Source: Nitrobium sp046350935 (lineage in GTDB: Bacteria > Nitrospirota > Thermodesulfovibrionia > Thermodesulfovibrionales > Dissulfurispiraceae). From it: a DNA stretch of 64,000 nucleotides. Made by a program: the position numbers and the translations under genes. The notes under the pieces are model-generated. The model worked only from the letters and a program-made list of their open reading frames with translations, did no database searches and was not told the DNA's origin. The stretch covers positions 9,150-73,149 of the forward strand of contig JAXLZK010000018.1 in assembly GCA_046350935.1 (NCBI GenBank), given 5' to 3'. Positions 8,208-16,522 of the stretch are shown here, piece by piece; positions within the stretch are counted from its first letter, which is position 1, and every line of letters begins with the position of its first letter.

Positions 8208-9422
8208 ATGGCAACCATCTTTACCGCAACATACATTCTTCATGGGAAAGGGGTCAGGAGGGATTTCTTTTTGCCGGATGAGGGCTCGGTCCGGAGCGCC
8301 ATATGGCAGCAGGGCGGCACTCCCCTCACGATCAGGGAAAGGACGGTCGCCCGGCACCAAAAGCCGTGGGTCAGGATCGACAGGGAGGAAAAGATCCGCT
8401 TTCTGCACGCGGTGAGCCTCCATGCCGAGACCTTTGCCCCTGCCAAAGCCCTCATGATGACAATCGAAAGCGAGCAGGACACCCGAAAGCGGCTCGAATA
8501 TGAACGCGCGCTCGAGGTGATCAGCGCTGGAGGATACTTCTCCGAGGCGATCACGCAGTTGGGGATGTTCGATAAGGCAGTCAGCGCGATCCTGAAGGAG
8601 GGGGAGGCGACCGGAACGCTCAAAGAGGCGATCCTTGCGGCCATCGACTACCTCGAGTCGCGGAAGAAGGTCTGGAAAGAGTTTGCCGCTGCTGCGGCAT
8701 GGCTCGGCATTGCCGGGTGCCCGGCCCTGCGCGCGGTCGTCGGCATGCAGTTCGGCTTCCGCCCCTGGCGCCACCGGCGCGGGGGCGGGGGTGGGGGGGG
8801 AGCAAAGATGAAAGAAGCGGTCAGCTTCGCATATGTATGCAATGAGATTCTCCTTGCCGTCGCTTTTGTGGTCCTTGCCGTCGCTCTCCTCTTTGTCGTG
8901 GGCACGTTCGTAAAGAAGGGGACGGCAAGGGACTCTGTGGACAGAGCCTTTACAAAGTTTCCCTTTCTGCGCTCTGTTGCCCTGGACGGAACCTTCGCAG
9001 ACTCCTTCTTCATCCTCGGTCGGATGCTCAAAGGAGGCGTTGACCTCGTGAGTGCCCTCCAGACCGCTTCGGAGGCGACGGCTATCCCGGCGGCCGTACG
9101 CTACTGGCACACGGTGCGGGGCCGCATCTTTGACGGGACGATGACCCACCGGGCCTTCGATTCCCCGCTCATTACCGATGCGGAGCGTAAGGTGCTCGGC
9201 GCCCATCAGAACAATACACAGCTCGGCGCCATTTTTCTATCCCTGGCGGAGACCCGCGGGTACTCCTGCCAGAGGGGTCTGAGAAGACTGGTCAGGATGG
9301 CCACCCTGGCAACTGTTCTCTACATTGCGGCATCGGCGGGCACAGCGCTTTACGTCTCCTATATTCAGAACCAGGGGCTTACCGAGAGTCTGCGGAATAT
9401 CGGCACAGGAGGTAGGGAGTGA
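8208..9422 (+). CDS. pilC: PilC/GspF-type inner-membrane platform protein (cluster A)
   Basis: PilC/GspF forms the inner-membrane platform that the PilB ATPase rotates. The 404-residue length is normal for the family, with two cytoplasmic GspF repeats (KIRFLHAVSLHAETFAPAKAL near 65; FADSFFILGRMLKGGVDLVSAL near 265) and three hydrophobic segments (~160-180, ~210-230, ~365-385). An odd HRRGGGGGGGAK stretch around residues 188-199, encoded by a G-rich run near 8780-8800, sits after the first membrane segment; G-runs are sequencing-error hotspots, but the frame stays open and the neighbouring frames are no better. The 3' end overlaps the next gene by 4 bp. Confidence 0.85.
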   Translation: MATIFTATYILHGKGVRRDFFLPDEGSVRSAIWQQGGTPLTIRERTVARHQKPWVRIDREEKIRFLHAVSLHAETFAPAKALMMTIESEQDTRKRLEYERALEVISAGGYFSEAITQLGMFDKAVSAILKEGEATGTLKEAILAAIDYLESRKKVWKEFAAAAAWLGIAGCPALRAVVGMQFGFRPWRHRRGGGGGGGAKMKEAVSFAYVCNEILLAVAFVVLAVALLFVVGTFVKKGTARDSVDRAFTKFPFLRSVALDGTFADSFFILGRMLKGGVDLVSALQTASEATAIPAAVRYWHTVRGRIFDGTMTHRAFDSPLITDAERKVLGAHQNNTQLGAIFLSLAETRGYSCQRGLRRLVRMATLATVLYIAASAGTALYVSYIQNQGLTESLRNIGTGGRE

Positions 9423-10243
9423 AGCAGTTCATTCCAGGGCGATTCGTGGCCTCCTCGGTTCCTTATGTGACCAGGGAGCTGGGAAAGCAGGACCCTCTGG
9501 AGGCGGCCTACCACGAGGCGGTGCGCCTGCTTGATGATGAGGACATCAGGCTTATCACCTCGACCGAGGGCGAACACGCCTACTTCATTGCAGCACGGGC
9601 GCGGGACTTCGGTCAAGCCTCGGAGAGCGGCACCCCTTTGGCCAATGCCCTGCCCCGTACACCGGGCCACCGGGGGGACGGGTGGTACGTGCTCGATAAC
9701 GGCGAGCACTACTTCGTGGTCGAAAAAGAGGGCATGAGGCTTGGCGCCTACCGCCTGGGAAAGGGGCAGGAGGCAACGACATCTCTTCCGGTCTATCCGG
9801 TGGATACCATGACGGCTCTGCCGTGGGAGGGATACCGCATACGACAGATGCGGGAGGCGCGGAAGATTGCCCGTCTATCCCTGAACATCGCGGCAGTGGC
9901 GGCGGCGGTGAGCATTTTTCTGCTCATTGTTCTCTCTGTCATTGAGGGCTATGCGCAGGGCAGGACCGCCCGCCTCCGGGACACGGTGGAGGAAAATGTG
10001 CGGCGTATGGGGGCCGTGGTGCAGGAAAACACGTTTCATCCTCTGAGGGCTTGTCTGAACGATATTCAGACTATCAATGCCCGCTCCAGGAAGATCGATC
10101 TGTACCGGATCGAAAACGGCAAGGTCTCGTGGACCGCCCGCTTTCCCAAATGGATGTCCTCAGAGGACTATGACCTCCTGGGGCGGGACCTGAAGAAGGA
10201 AGAACGGGAGGACAGTATTATTGTTACCAGGGGGGCGCAATGA
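9419..10243 (+). CDS. PilO-like bitopic pilus assembly protein (cluster A)
   Basis: A 274-residue protein has a soluble N-terminal domain of ~155 residues in the cytoplasm, one membrane segment at ~157-182 (LNIAAVAAAVSIFLLIVLSVIEGYA, given here only by position and composition), and a ~90-residue periplasmic tail. This N-in, single-span plan is the same as the PilO-like protein of cluster B (22128-23123), and the order (ATPase, platform, bitopic proteins, pilins) fits the R64 PilO/PilP module. Likely role: inner-membrane alignment complex between the motor and the secretin. Start GTG 9419 overlaps the pilC stop; the 3' end overlaps the next gene. Confidence 0.6.
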   Translation: MKQFIPGRFVASSVPYVTRELGKQDPLEAAYHEAVRLLDDEDIRLITSTEGEHAYFIAARARDFGQASESGTPLANALPRTPGHRGDGWYVLDNGEHYFVVEKEGMRLGAYRLGKGQEATTSLPVYPVDTMTALPWEGYRIRQMREARKIARLSLNIAAVAAAVSIFLLIVLSVIEGYAQGRTARLRDTVEENVRRMGAVVQENTFHPLRACLNDIQTINARSRKIDLYRIENGKVSWTARFPKWMSSEDYDLLGRDLKKEEREDSIIVTRGAQ

Positions 10244-10713
10244 GAAAGGCGGGAGAGATCATCGGGGCGCTGAAACGGGTGGACGCGGTTCCGGTGACAG
10301 TATTCCTCTGGAGCATCGTGCTGGTGTTCGCCCTTGTTCTTTCGCTCCAGGCGAGAAGGACGTTTTATGCACTCCGCGAGTACGCCCTGGTGCAGAAGGA
10401 GGAGGGCGCCTCTCTGATCGAGGTGCGGAAGGTGCCCCTGAGCGGCAAGGACTACCGGGAGCTCAGGGACAGACTTGCGCCGGCGCACCCCGATGTACTC
10501 TTTGAGGCGCTTCCTGACGGAATCAAGGTGTCGGCGGGCGCGCTTAAGGACTACGAGAGGTTCCGGAGCGCTCTCTATGGTGTCATGGAGAGTGTGCGGG
10601 ATACCCGGTGGGAGGCGGCTGCCCTGTGCGCGGGCGAAGCGTGCGGCTTGCCCGTCTACCGCGCTGAGCTGAGAGGGTACTCAGTCAGGATCGTTCGCAA
10701 AACGGGCAGGTAG
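10240..10713 (+). CDS. small bitopic pilus assembly protein (GspM/PilO-like, cluster A)
   Basis: A 157-residue protein with a short cytoplasmic start, one N-terminal membrane segment (~20-42, VFLWSIVLVFALVLSL) and a ~110-residue periplasmic ferredoxin-like-sized domain containing two cysteines (ALCAGEACG) that could form a disulphide. This plan is typical of PilO/GspM components and mirrors the cluster B gene at 23038-23529. It is the last gene of the 4-bp overlapping chain; about 105 bp separate it from the first pilin, where a small inverted repeat lies (10716-10737), so pilin expression may be separately tuned. Confidence 0.6.
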   Translation: MRKAGEIIGALKRVDAVPVTVFLWSIVLVFALVLSLQARRTFYALREYALVQKEEGASLIEVRKVPLSGKDYRELRDRLAPAHPDVLFEALPDGIKVSAGALKDYERFRSALYGVMESVRDTRWEAAALCAGEACGLPVYRAELRGYSVRIVRKTGR

Positions 10714-10818
10714 AGCGCTCCTCTCGTAGTGGAGGGGAGAAGCGATGACAAAGCATTGCTGATGGTGGAGAGGCAAAACAGTGCGTCGGTGTGCGGGAAA
10801 GCAAAGGAGGAAAGGCTC

Positions 10819-11469
10819 ATGAAGAAAAGACGGGACAGGCATTTGGGCAATGAGGAAGGCTTTATTCATACGGTGATTCTGGGGGCGATCGTGCTTGCGA
10901 TCGCGATTGCGGCGCTCTGGGCGAACGCCGGGAAGACGAACAACTCGATGGCCTCCGGCAAGGCAGCCTATGGGCGGGCCGCCTCGGTGATCGAGCAGGG
11001 AGCCACGTTTCGCCTGGGGTTTGAGACGATTACGGCGGGCGGAGTCCCGGCCTCTTCGGTCACTTTCGATACGAACTCCGGCACCGGTCTTTTGAACCCC
11101 TCCCTGAGCGGAATCTCCCAGCAATATCCGGACAAAACGCTTCTCGCCGCGTCTACCAACACCTGGGTGTACAAGGCGGATGGAAGCAATAATGCGGTCG
11201 TGAGGATTCAAGGGATCGGGGTCGATGCGAGCGCGGACTACGTCGTCGTTCTCCCCGATCTTACCCAAGCAGCCTGTCAGAACATCAATCAGGCCCTCAC
11301 CGGGAGCACCTCGATCCCTGCGCCTGCTGCAGGGACTCTCGCTGCCTGGAGTACGTCGGCTGCGGCCATCGACCTCTCCGCGGACGCTGCTGCCAACAGG
11401 CTCTCTGAGGCATGCGTTCAGACGACCGATACCAAGTACGTCTACTACAAAGTCCTCTCCGAGGTATAG
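10819..11469 (+). CDS. type IV prepilin-like protein 1 (cluster A)
   Basis: A prepilin leader rich in Lys/Arg and acidic residues (KKRRDRHLGNEEG) is followed by Phe+1 and a 20-residue hydrophobic helix, the usual G^F cleavage motif. The Glu+5 of classical pilins is not at its usual place (FIHTV). The mature ~200-residue domain has a C-terminal Cys pair (AACQ...EACVQ), like the pilin D-region disulphide loop. I choose ATG 10819, which has a GGAGGA Shine-Dalgarno sequence at 10807-10812, over the longer frame from 10729. Its place before another prepilin and the adhesin suggests it is the major pilin of pilus A. Confidence 0.75.
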   Translation: MKKRRDRHLGNEEGFIHTVILGAIVLAIAIAALWANAGKTNNSMASGKAAYGRAASVIEQGATFRLGFETITAGGVPASSVTFDTNSGTGLLNPSLSGISQQYPDKTLLAASTNTWVYKADGSNNAVVRIQGIGVDASADYVVVLPDLTQAACQNINQALTGSTSIPAPAAGTLAAWSTSAAAIDLSADAAANRLSEACVQTTDTKYVYYKVLSEV

Positions 11470-11483
11470 AGGGAGTGCGGCAC

Positions 11484-11990
11484 GTGGGTGACATGCGGGG
11501 CTTTGTGCATACGCATCTGATTGCTGCGGTTCTTCTCTCGGTCGCCCTTGCTGCGGTGCTGGCCCGCTCGGGGAGGGTGGACGCCACCTTCTTTGCCAGA
11601 AGCGGAGTCGCCTCCCAGATTGTCGCCCAGGCGAACATGATCCGCCAGAAGGTGCTGGTCTGTTCCCTCCTCTACCCCGGCGGGAACAACGGGACCGGCA
11701 GCCATATCAGCTACCCCGGGGGGAGCGATGCAGCCGTCTCCACCCTGAGCTGTCCCGGCAGCGGGCAGAACCTATGGACAGGGGTGGACGGACAGGCGCT
11801 GCCGAAAGCTCCTGACGGGTTTAACGACTGGAAGTACAGCAACGACGCAGCCAGCGTGAGGATCTCTCTGAGGGCCGCGTCGCTGGCAGCCTCCCAGGGC
11901 GCCATGCAGAAGGCCCTCGGGTACTTCAACCAGACCCTTCCTGAGGCGTCCCTTTCAGGGAACGACTTCATTTTGACTATTTCGTTGTAA
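11484..11990 (+). CDS. type IV prepilin-like protein 2 (cluster A)
   Basis: The short leader MGDMRG is followed by F and a hydrophobic helix (VHTHLIAAVLLSVALAAVLA), with the same FIH/FVH start as pilin 1, so both probably use the same prepilin peptidase. GTG 11484 is preferred because GAGGGAG lies ~10 nt upstream; ATG 11493 is the alternative. The mature domain is ~145 residues with two cysteines (VLVCSLLY, TLSCPGSG) and a Gly/Asn/Ser-rich middle. It is a probable minor pilin. No prepilin peptidase is in this window. Confidence 0.7.
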   Translation: MGDMRGFVHTHLIAAVLLSVALAAVLARSGRVDATFFARSGVASQIVAQANMIRQKVLVCSLLYPGGNNGTGSHISYPGGSDAAVSTLSCPGSGQNLWTGVDGQALPKAPDGFNDWKYSNDAASVRISLRAASLAASQGAMQKALGYFNQTLPEASLSGNDFILTISL

Positions 11991-12010
11991 GAAAAGAGGG
12001 GGATCTTTCG

Positions 12011-13675
12011 GTGGATGCGATCAGGGGAGACGAGAAAGACTCCCTACTTCATTGTCAGGGAGGGTTTCTCACCTCGCATGTCATGCTGGCCCTTTTCTTT
12101 TTGGCCTCGGCCAGTGTGGCGGGCTATGCCCTCTTTCAGAGCCTTGCTGCCCACAACGATCTGACCAACTACCACAGCACCCGGAGTATCCTGACCGGCA
12201 CCAGGGCGGAGCTGATCTCCCTTCAGGCCGATCCTGACGGCGAGGGCCTGCCGGAGCTGCTCAAGGAGAGCTCCTCAGCACTTCCCGCTGCCTTCCCCGG
12301 GCAGAAGACCGACGGGTGGGGCAGGACCCTTCGGTACTGTACCTGGGACCCGGGGATAGCCAACGCGAACGCTGCATACTCACAAAACAACACCGCCCCT
12401 CCGCTTAATAATCTCATCGGGCGGGTGATCTCCGCAGGCAGGGACGGCACCTTTCAGACCGTCTGCCTGACAGCGACCGAGGCATCCGGCGATGATTTCC
12501 TTATCGACGTCTACACGGGAGACGCTCTTCACTATAAGCTCTACCAGGGACAGGACCCTTCGCAGCAGACCCGGGGATATAACGGAGTGGTCTACTCGGC
12601 CACCGCGCCTTCAAGCCCCTACAGCGGGCTGCTCTGGTACGACACGGTCAATACCGCCACCAAGATGTGGAGCGGCTCCGGATGGGTCTCGCCGGGGTCG
12701 TCAACCCCCACCAACAATAGTGATATCGCCAATAAGGCCTACGTCGATGCCGCGGTAGCCGGCGCGGGAAGCAGCGGCATCGATGAAGTAAGGCTTACCT
12801 CGAATATGGCATCCTGGACTACTGCAGGAGCTGCCAACTGGACTGTTCCTGTTGGAGTATCGAGGATTTATGTAACACTGGTGGGCGGAGGAGGAGCCGG
12901 AGGAGGCCCCAGCTCTAATCCGGGAGGGGGAGGCGGAGCAGCGGGGGGCTATATTTACAAGGCTCAGGTATCTGTCACTGCCGGCGACGTGCTTACGATC
13001 ACGGTGGGAGCAGGCGGCGCCGGCACCGGTACCAGTGGCGCTAATGGAGCGGCCGGAGGCAACACGACGCTTACAAAAGGCTCGTCTGTCTACCTGGTTG
13101 CTATGGGAGGAAGGCCGGGGCTTGCAGGAGCGCTGATCGGTAATGTGGGATATTCAGCAGACGGGGGCGAGGGCATTCCTGGGTGGAGCCTGGTGGCCTT
13201 TGCAGGAGGGGGGACCTCGGGGAAAAACGGCAGAGACGCTGTGAGCACGGGGGCATCAGCAGCGGCAGGAATCAGAGGAGGGGGTGGCGGTCACGCAGGG
13301 ACGAACAGGGGAAGTGCCGGGGGCGGCGGAGGCGCGGCAGGAACCTATTCTACAGGAGGAACCTGGGGGGCAGGAAGAGGGGGCAACGGAGGAGACTTCT
13401 GCCGCCCCTCGAGCACCGGCATTGTGTGCTCTAGCGGGGGGCTGGGAGGCAGTAGCGGTATCGGTGTGCCCGGAGGCGGAGGAGGCGGAGGCGCAGGCTG
13501 GGGAGGGAATGGAGGCGCAGGAGGATATTACAACGGTGGCGGCAACCCTTCCATCAACGGCGGTAATGGGGCTGGCTGCGGGGCGGGAGGCGGAGGAGCT
13601 ACTTTCGATCAGACAAATGTTGTCCTCGGCACGAGCGGAAATGGATATCAGGGATGCGCCTCCATAGAATATTAA
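12011..13675 (+). CDS. pilV: PilV-like pilin adhesin with glycine-rich phage-tail-fibre-like tip
   Basis: A 554-residue chimera. The N-terminus is a type IV prepilin (leader to QGG, then FLTSHVMLALFFLASASVAG) with a ~170-residue pilin-type domain. From ~200 there is a linker (SSPYSGLLWYDTVNTATK) seen in tail-fibre and adhesin connectors, and from ~275 to the end a Gly-rich domain that begins with WTVPVGVSRIYVTLVGGGG and contains repeated GGGG blocks. Tail-fibre adhesins of T-even-like phages (gp38) use such polyglycine sandwiches for receptor binding. In R64, PilV at the pilus tip selects recipients. Start GTG 12011 follows a GAGGGGG Shine-Dalgarno. The 3' end overlaps the signal peptidase by 22 bp. 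Confidence 0.82.
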   Translation: MDAIRGDEKDSLLHCQGGFLTSHVMLALFFLASASVAGYALFQSLAAHNDLTNYHSTRSILTGTRAELISLQADPDGEGLPELLKESSSALPAAFPGQKTDGWGRTLRYCTWDPGIANANAAYSQNNTAPPLNNLIGRVISAGRDGTFQTVCLTATEASGDDFLIDVYTGDALHYKLYQGQDPSQQTRGYNGVVYSATAPSSPYSGLLWYDTVNTATKMWSGSGWVSPGSSTPTNNSDIANKAYVDAAVAGAGSSGIDEVRLTSNMASWTTAGAANWTVPVGVSRIYVTLVGGGGAGGGPSSNPGGGGGAAGGYIYKAQVSVTAGDVLTITVGAGGAGTGTSGANGAAGGNTTLTKGSSVYLVAMGGRPGLAGALIGNVGYSADGGEGIPGWSLVAFAGGGTSGKNGRDAVSTGASAAAGIRGGGGGHAGTNRGSAGGGGGAAGTYSTGGTWGAGRGGNGGDFCRPSSTGIVCSSGGLGGSSGIGVPGGGGGGGAGWGGNGGAGGYYNGGGNPSINGGNGAGCGAGGGGATFDQTNVVLGTSGNGYQGCASIEY

Positions 13676-14193
13676 CGGCGCTGCTCATCATGGTGATCAT
13701 TTCGCCCCTTGCACCACGAAACGTATCCGCCGATTGCTCGGTCCCCCGGAGCGTTACTGTCTCAGGCATCTCGATGCACCCGCTCATCAGCGATGGGCAG
13801 ACGGTCACTGTCCTTTTCGGCTTCTATCAGTGCAACCCCATTCTCCGGGGGGATACCGTCCTTCTTGATGTGGGTGGCAGGGTCTATGTCAAAACGGTGA
13901 AGGCACTGCCAAAGGACCGTTTTCACCTTGAGAGGACGGATGCAGGATATCTCCTTTTGATCAACAAAAAAGCAGGCCTTACCTCCCTGGGTACGCCCTA
14001 TGTGCTTCACGAAGCAAAGGCCCGGATGCTCCTCCTCTATGAGCGTGACTATAAGGGGGTGATCCCGGATGATGCTTTCTTGGTGCTGGGGAATCAGCCC
14101 GATGGCACGATCGATTCTACTCGCTACGGGCTGATCGGCAAGACAAATATAAAGGGACGGGTTGCTCTGCAGGACTTTTCATATACACGATAG
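13654..14193 (+). CDS. S26 family signal peptidase (TraF/LepB-like)
   Basis: A 179-residue protein with an N-terminal hydrophobic anchor, a Ser-containing motif GISMHPL around residue 46 (nucleophile Ser), GDTVLL, and a Lys motif (RVYVKTVKALPKD) holding the general base, then a C-terminal box (VLGNQPDGTIDSTRYG). These are the conserved boxes of signal peptidase I. RP4 TraF is a related enzyme that matures the conjugative pilin. It overlaps the adhesin gene, so I infer that it processes a pilus or T4SS subunit of this element. It is not a prepilin peptidase (PilD/PilU), which is an unrelated aspartyl enzyme. Confidence 0.85.
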   Translation: MRLHRILTALLIMVIISPLAPRNVSADCSVPRSVTVSGISMHPLISDGQTVTVLFGFYQCNPILRGDTVLLDVGGRVYVKTVKALPKDRFHLERTDAGYLLLINKKAGLTSLGTPYVLHEAKARMLLLYERDYKGVIPDDAFLVLGNQPDGTIDSTRYGLIGKTNIKGRVALQDFSYTR

Positions 14194-14229
14194 GTTCCAA
14201 TAAGGATCTGTGTCGAAGGAGGAGGCTCC

Positions 14230-15818
14230 ATGGTCATTAAATCGTCGGCGCTAAAGATTCTGTATGCCCTTATGGCAGTTCTTTTCATCTGGCTGTTTAT
14301 GGTTTTTTCTCCCTACGATGACATTCGGGTACGGGAGCTGCTGGGAAGAGGGGGGGCCATAGCGGAAGTGCGGTGAGTAATCCCTCCTCTCCACCACAGC
14401 ACTCCCTATGCGACAGACCTGAGCAGGCCTCGGGGTGATCAAGTACTCCTGGGCGCGAGTGGCGGGCAATGAGAGCGCCGTCTACCTGAACATCCCCAGC
14501 AACCAGCTGAGCACGGGGATAATTGCCCCGCGACCCTCCCCCTTATTCTGGGGAAAGTACGACTCCAGCAACTCGGCAGGACAGATCGCCCTCATGCGGA
14601 TCAGACGGGTAGGGGCGAACATTCAGACGGAGATCAGACAGCCTCTCCCCAAAGACTTCGGCCATTTCTTTTCACCCCACCTGTATCACTTTGCCTTTTG
14701 GACTGGAACATCAACAATGACCCAGGCATATTTACTCGAGAAGTACTTAAAGAGCGATGATCCTTCGGTGGACACAGGGAGATCAGAGGAAAGTGCGGGG
14801 AAGTGACACAGGAAGGACTCGATAGATTTCTTTCCTGGAATGGAGGGAAGGTGAACCGGTCTAATTCGTATTGGCATCAGAGGATCAATGCCGACCCCTG
14901 CTGGACAAAGTGGAGGTCCCAGAAGACTTTTATCCTCGGAGAGGACAATGCCTTTCATAATCTCTCCTACTATGGGTTCATGAGACTGGTAGCCCTTGCG
15001 CAGCGCCTGCACAAGGCATCGGTGTCGGTGACGGCTGTTGCTGAGTATAGGAAGAGGTGCAGAGCAATTACGAGCAAGAGTTTCTTTAAGAAGAATTAGG
15101 GAGCGACAGTGTCGTACTACTTAAAGCCGCAGTGGACGGTGGGGACGCCCGTCCCGGTCAGGCATCACTCCAGAGCTTTCATTCAATCCGACCTGGGACA
15201 CTAACGGTGGTTCTCCTTTGTGCAGGTGACGGGGAACCACACCTTTCAGTCGATGAGACGCTCATCTATCAGTGGTCAAAAACCCAGAGCGGCTGGACAG
15301 GGCTGTTTGTGTTCGTCGCGATCGTGGTGGTAGGGGCGATAACGGGAGGCTTGGGCGCTGTTGGCCTGACTGCTACCAACTTGGCCACCGTATCATGGAC
15401 CGCAGGAGCCCTCGCCGGTGCTGCTGCGGGTGCCGTCGGTGGGCTGGTCGCCACAGGGGGAAGCCCTACAACCAATACAACGGCTGATTTCACCCCCTTC
15501 AATGATTCCTCCTATGAGCTGAGTGCGGCAGGGGGCTATGCGGATGATCAGAAGGAGATAGCGGCGCGGACCTTCTCCAACTGGCTGTCTCCTGACATCA
15601 TGAATACCCCGGGAGGGGTGCAGGTGTTTGCCGGGAAGATCGACTTCAGGAAGGCCCTTGCGTGCGGGGGAGCGACAAAGGCGACCGATGCTTGTTCCAC
15701 TCCTGCCATCACTCAGGTGGGGATGGATGACCCTCGCTTCAACCAGGTCTATAAGGAGATGTTCACTTTCCCCAACAAGGACCTGCAGAAACACACCTAC
15801 CCGTATACCGCAGATTAG
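14230..15818 (+). pseudogene. duplicated membrane-protein gene, copy 1 (5' half broken, 3' half intact)
   Basis: Copy 1 of the gene at 35936. ATG 14230 (GGAGGAGG at 14219) opens an N-terminus of its own (VIKSSALKILYALMAV) that joins the shared sequence at FIWLFMVFSPYDD, but a stop follows at 14376. Down to about 15240 the DNA matches copy 2 closely while frame changes abound. From ~15240 to the stop at 15818 the frame is clean and encodes a two-span membrane region (FVFVAIVVVGAITGG and a second Ala/Gly-rich segment) and a ~110-residue periplasmic domain with two cysteines. Copy 2 has the opposite pattern. I do not recognise the family. Consensus error is as likely as decay. Confidence 0.7.
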
Positions 15819-15835
15819 GACCGCCACTATGTCAA

Positions 15836-15869
15836 AGAGAAGGCTGAAGATGGCCCCTCAGCCTTCTCT
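15836..15869. terminator. bidirectional terminator hairpin
   Basis: A perfect 12-bp stem (AGAGAAGGCTGA / TCAGCCTTCTCT, 10-nt loop) lies between the convergent stops at 15818 and 15873. The + side is followed by CTCCTTTAAT, a modest T-tract, so it can end both the pilus operon transcript and the antisense lipoprotein transcript. Confidence 0.65.
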
Positions 15870-15872
15870 CCT

Positions 15873-16448
15873 TTAATAGAGAGCCAATGACTCCCTCAGC
15901 TTGATAGCAAAATCTTTGCACGCTTCCAATGTAGCCGTGTCAGCGTGCCCTCCTGCGGTGCCCCACATTGTACCGGAATTCCCGTCCGCTTCAATGATTA
16001 TATCCCTATCGTGGTATCGTGCTTTTCCGGTGAATTTGGTAACAGCAGAATAATACATTCCAGCTTTAATGACAAAGTCCCTTATGTCGTATATGTAGAT
16101 GCTGTCCAGGACAGGCTCTGATGCGACTATTATTTTGCTGCTTTGTATTGTCTCGGCAATTGACTTTGCTATGCACAGATCGAGATAAAAGTTATATTTA
16201 GCATAACCATAACCCTTAAATCCTTCAATTCCGGCCCACGATTTAGTACCACCATCAACCGACGTCTCCTGAATAGTGAAAATATGTCTTGGCGAAATGG
16301 GGTCCGCAGCTATTATATTTCTGAGGCACTCATCTCTGGTGTAACAATTTTTACCAGCGACCGCCCTATTGAGATCTACAGTTCCCCCACATCCTGCGAT
16401 CACGGCCGATAAAATGATCGCCCAGGCTACCGTTGCTATTTTTCTCAT
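15873..16448 (-). CDS. antisense lipoprotein of unknown function (copy 1, intact)
   Basis: A 191-residue protein on the minus strand inside a + strand element. It has a lipoprotein signal (IILSAVIAGCGGTVDLN, lipidated Cys near 19) and a mature domain with a Cys pair (NCYTRDECL) and a C-terminal Cys (EACKDFA). It has its own promoter at 16478-16506 and a GGAGGAC Shine-Dalgarno at 16456-16450. Base composition is more AT-rich than the neighbours. A diverged, damaged second copy is at 37963-38490, next to copy 2 of the duplicated gene, so the pair was duplicated as a block. I know no family; separate expression and lipidation would suit an entry or surface exclusion protein, but this is only an idea. 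Confidence 0.8.
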   Translation of the reverse strand: MRKIATVAWAIILSAVIAGCGGTVDLNRAVAGKNCYTRDECLRNIIAADPISPRHIFTIQETSVDGGTKSWAGIEGFKGYGYAKYNFYLDLCIAKSIAETIQSSKIIVASEPVLDSIYIYDIRDFVIKAGMYYSAVTKFTGKARYHDRDIIIEADGNSGTMWGTAGGHADTATLEACKDFAIKLRESLALY

Positions 16449-16477
16449 CGTTGTCCTCCTGAATTGATCGATATAGA

Positions 16478-16506
16478 GTTATACGGGGGAAACGGGAGAA
16501 AGTCAA
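16478..16506 (-). promoter_or_regulatory. sigma70-type promoter of the antisense lipoprotein
   Basis: On the minus strand TTGACT (16506-16501), a 17-bp spacer and TATAAC (16483-16478) precede the lipoprotein start at 16448. The same arrangement, TTGACT-16-TATATA, is kept in the second copy at 38547-38520, which supports it. Confidence 0.7.
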
Positions 16507-16522
16507 TAAGAAATCCTCGCGC
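16507..16522. repeat. left 16-bp direct repeat flanking the IS (target duplication)
   Basis: TAAGAAATCCTCGCGC lies directly before the IS left end and again, identically, directly after its right end at 17915-17930. IS1202-group elements are known for unusually long target duplications, which fits a 16-bp repeat. Confidence 0.65.

Noticed and set aside
8760..8815. A frameshift in pilC at the G-rich run
   Set aside because: The frame continues as a normal-length GspF protein and both alternative frames give worse, non-hydrophobic sequence; only the poly-Gly stretch is odd.
12600..14193. A PilV shufflon (inverting 3' cassettes) next to the adhesin
   Set aside because: No inverted cassette copies of the adhesin C-terminus, no repeated short inverted sites and no recombinase gene follow it; the signal peptidase gene overlaps its end.
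13654..14193. Prepilin peptidase for the pilins
   Set aside because: The Ser and Lys motifs are those of S26 signal peptidases; the membrane aspartyl residues of PilD/PilU are absent. The prepilin peptidase must be encoded elsewhere.
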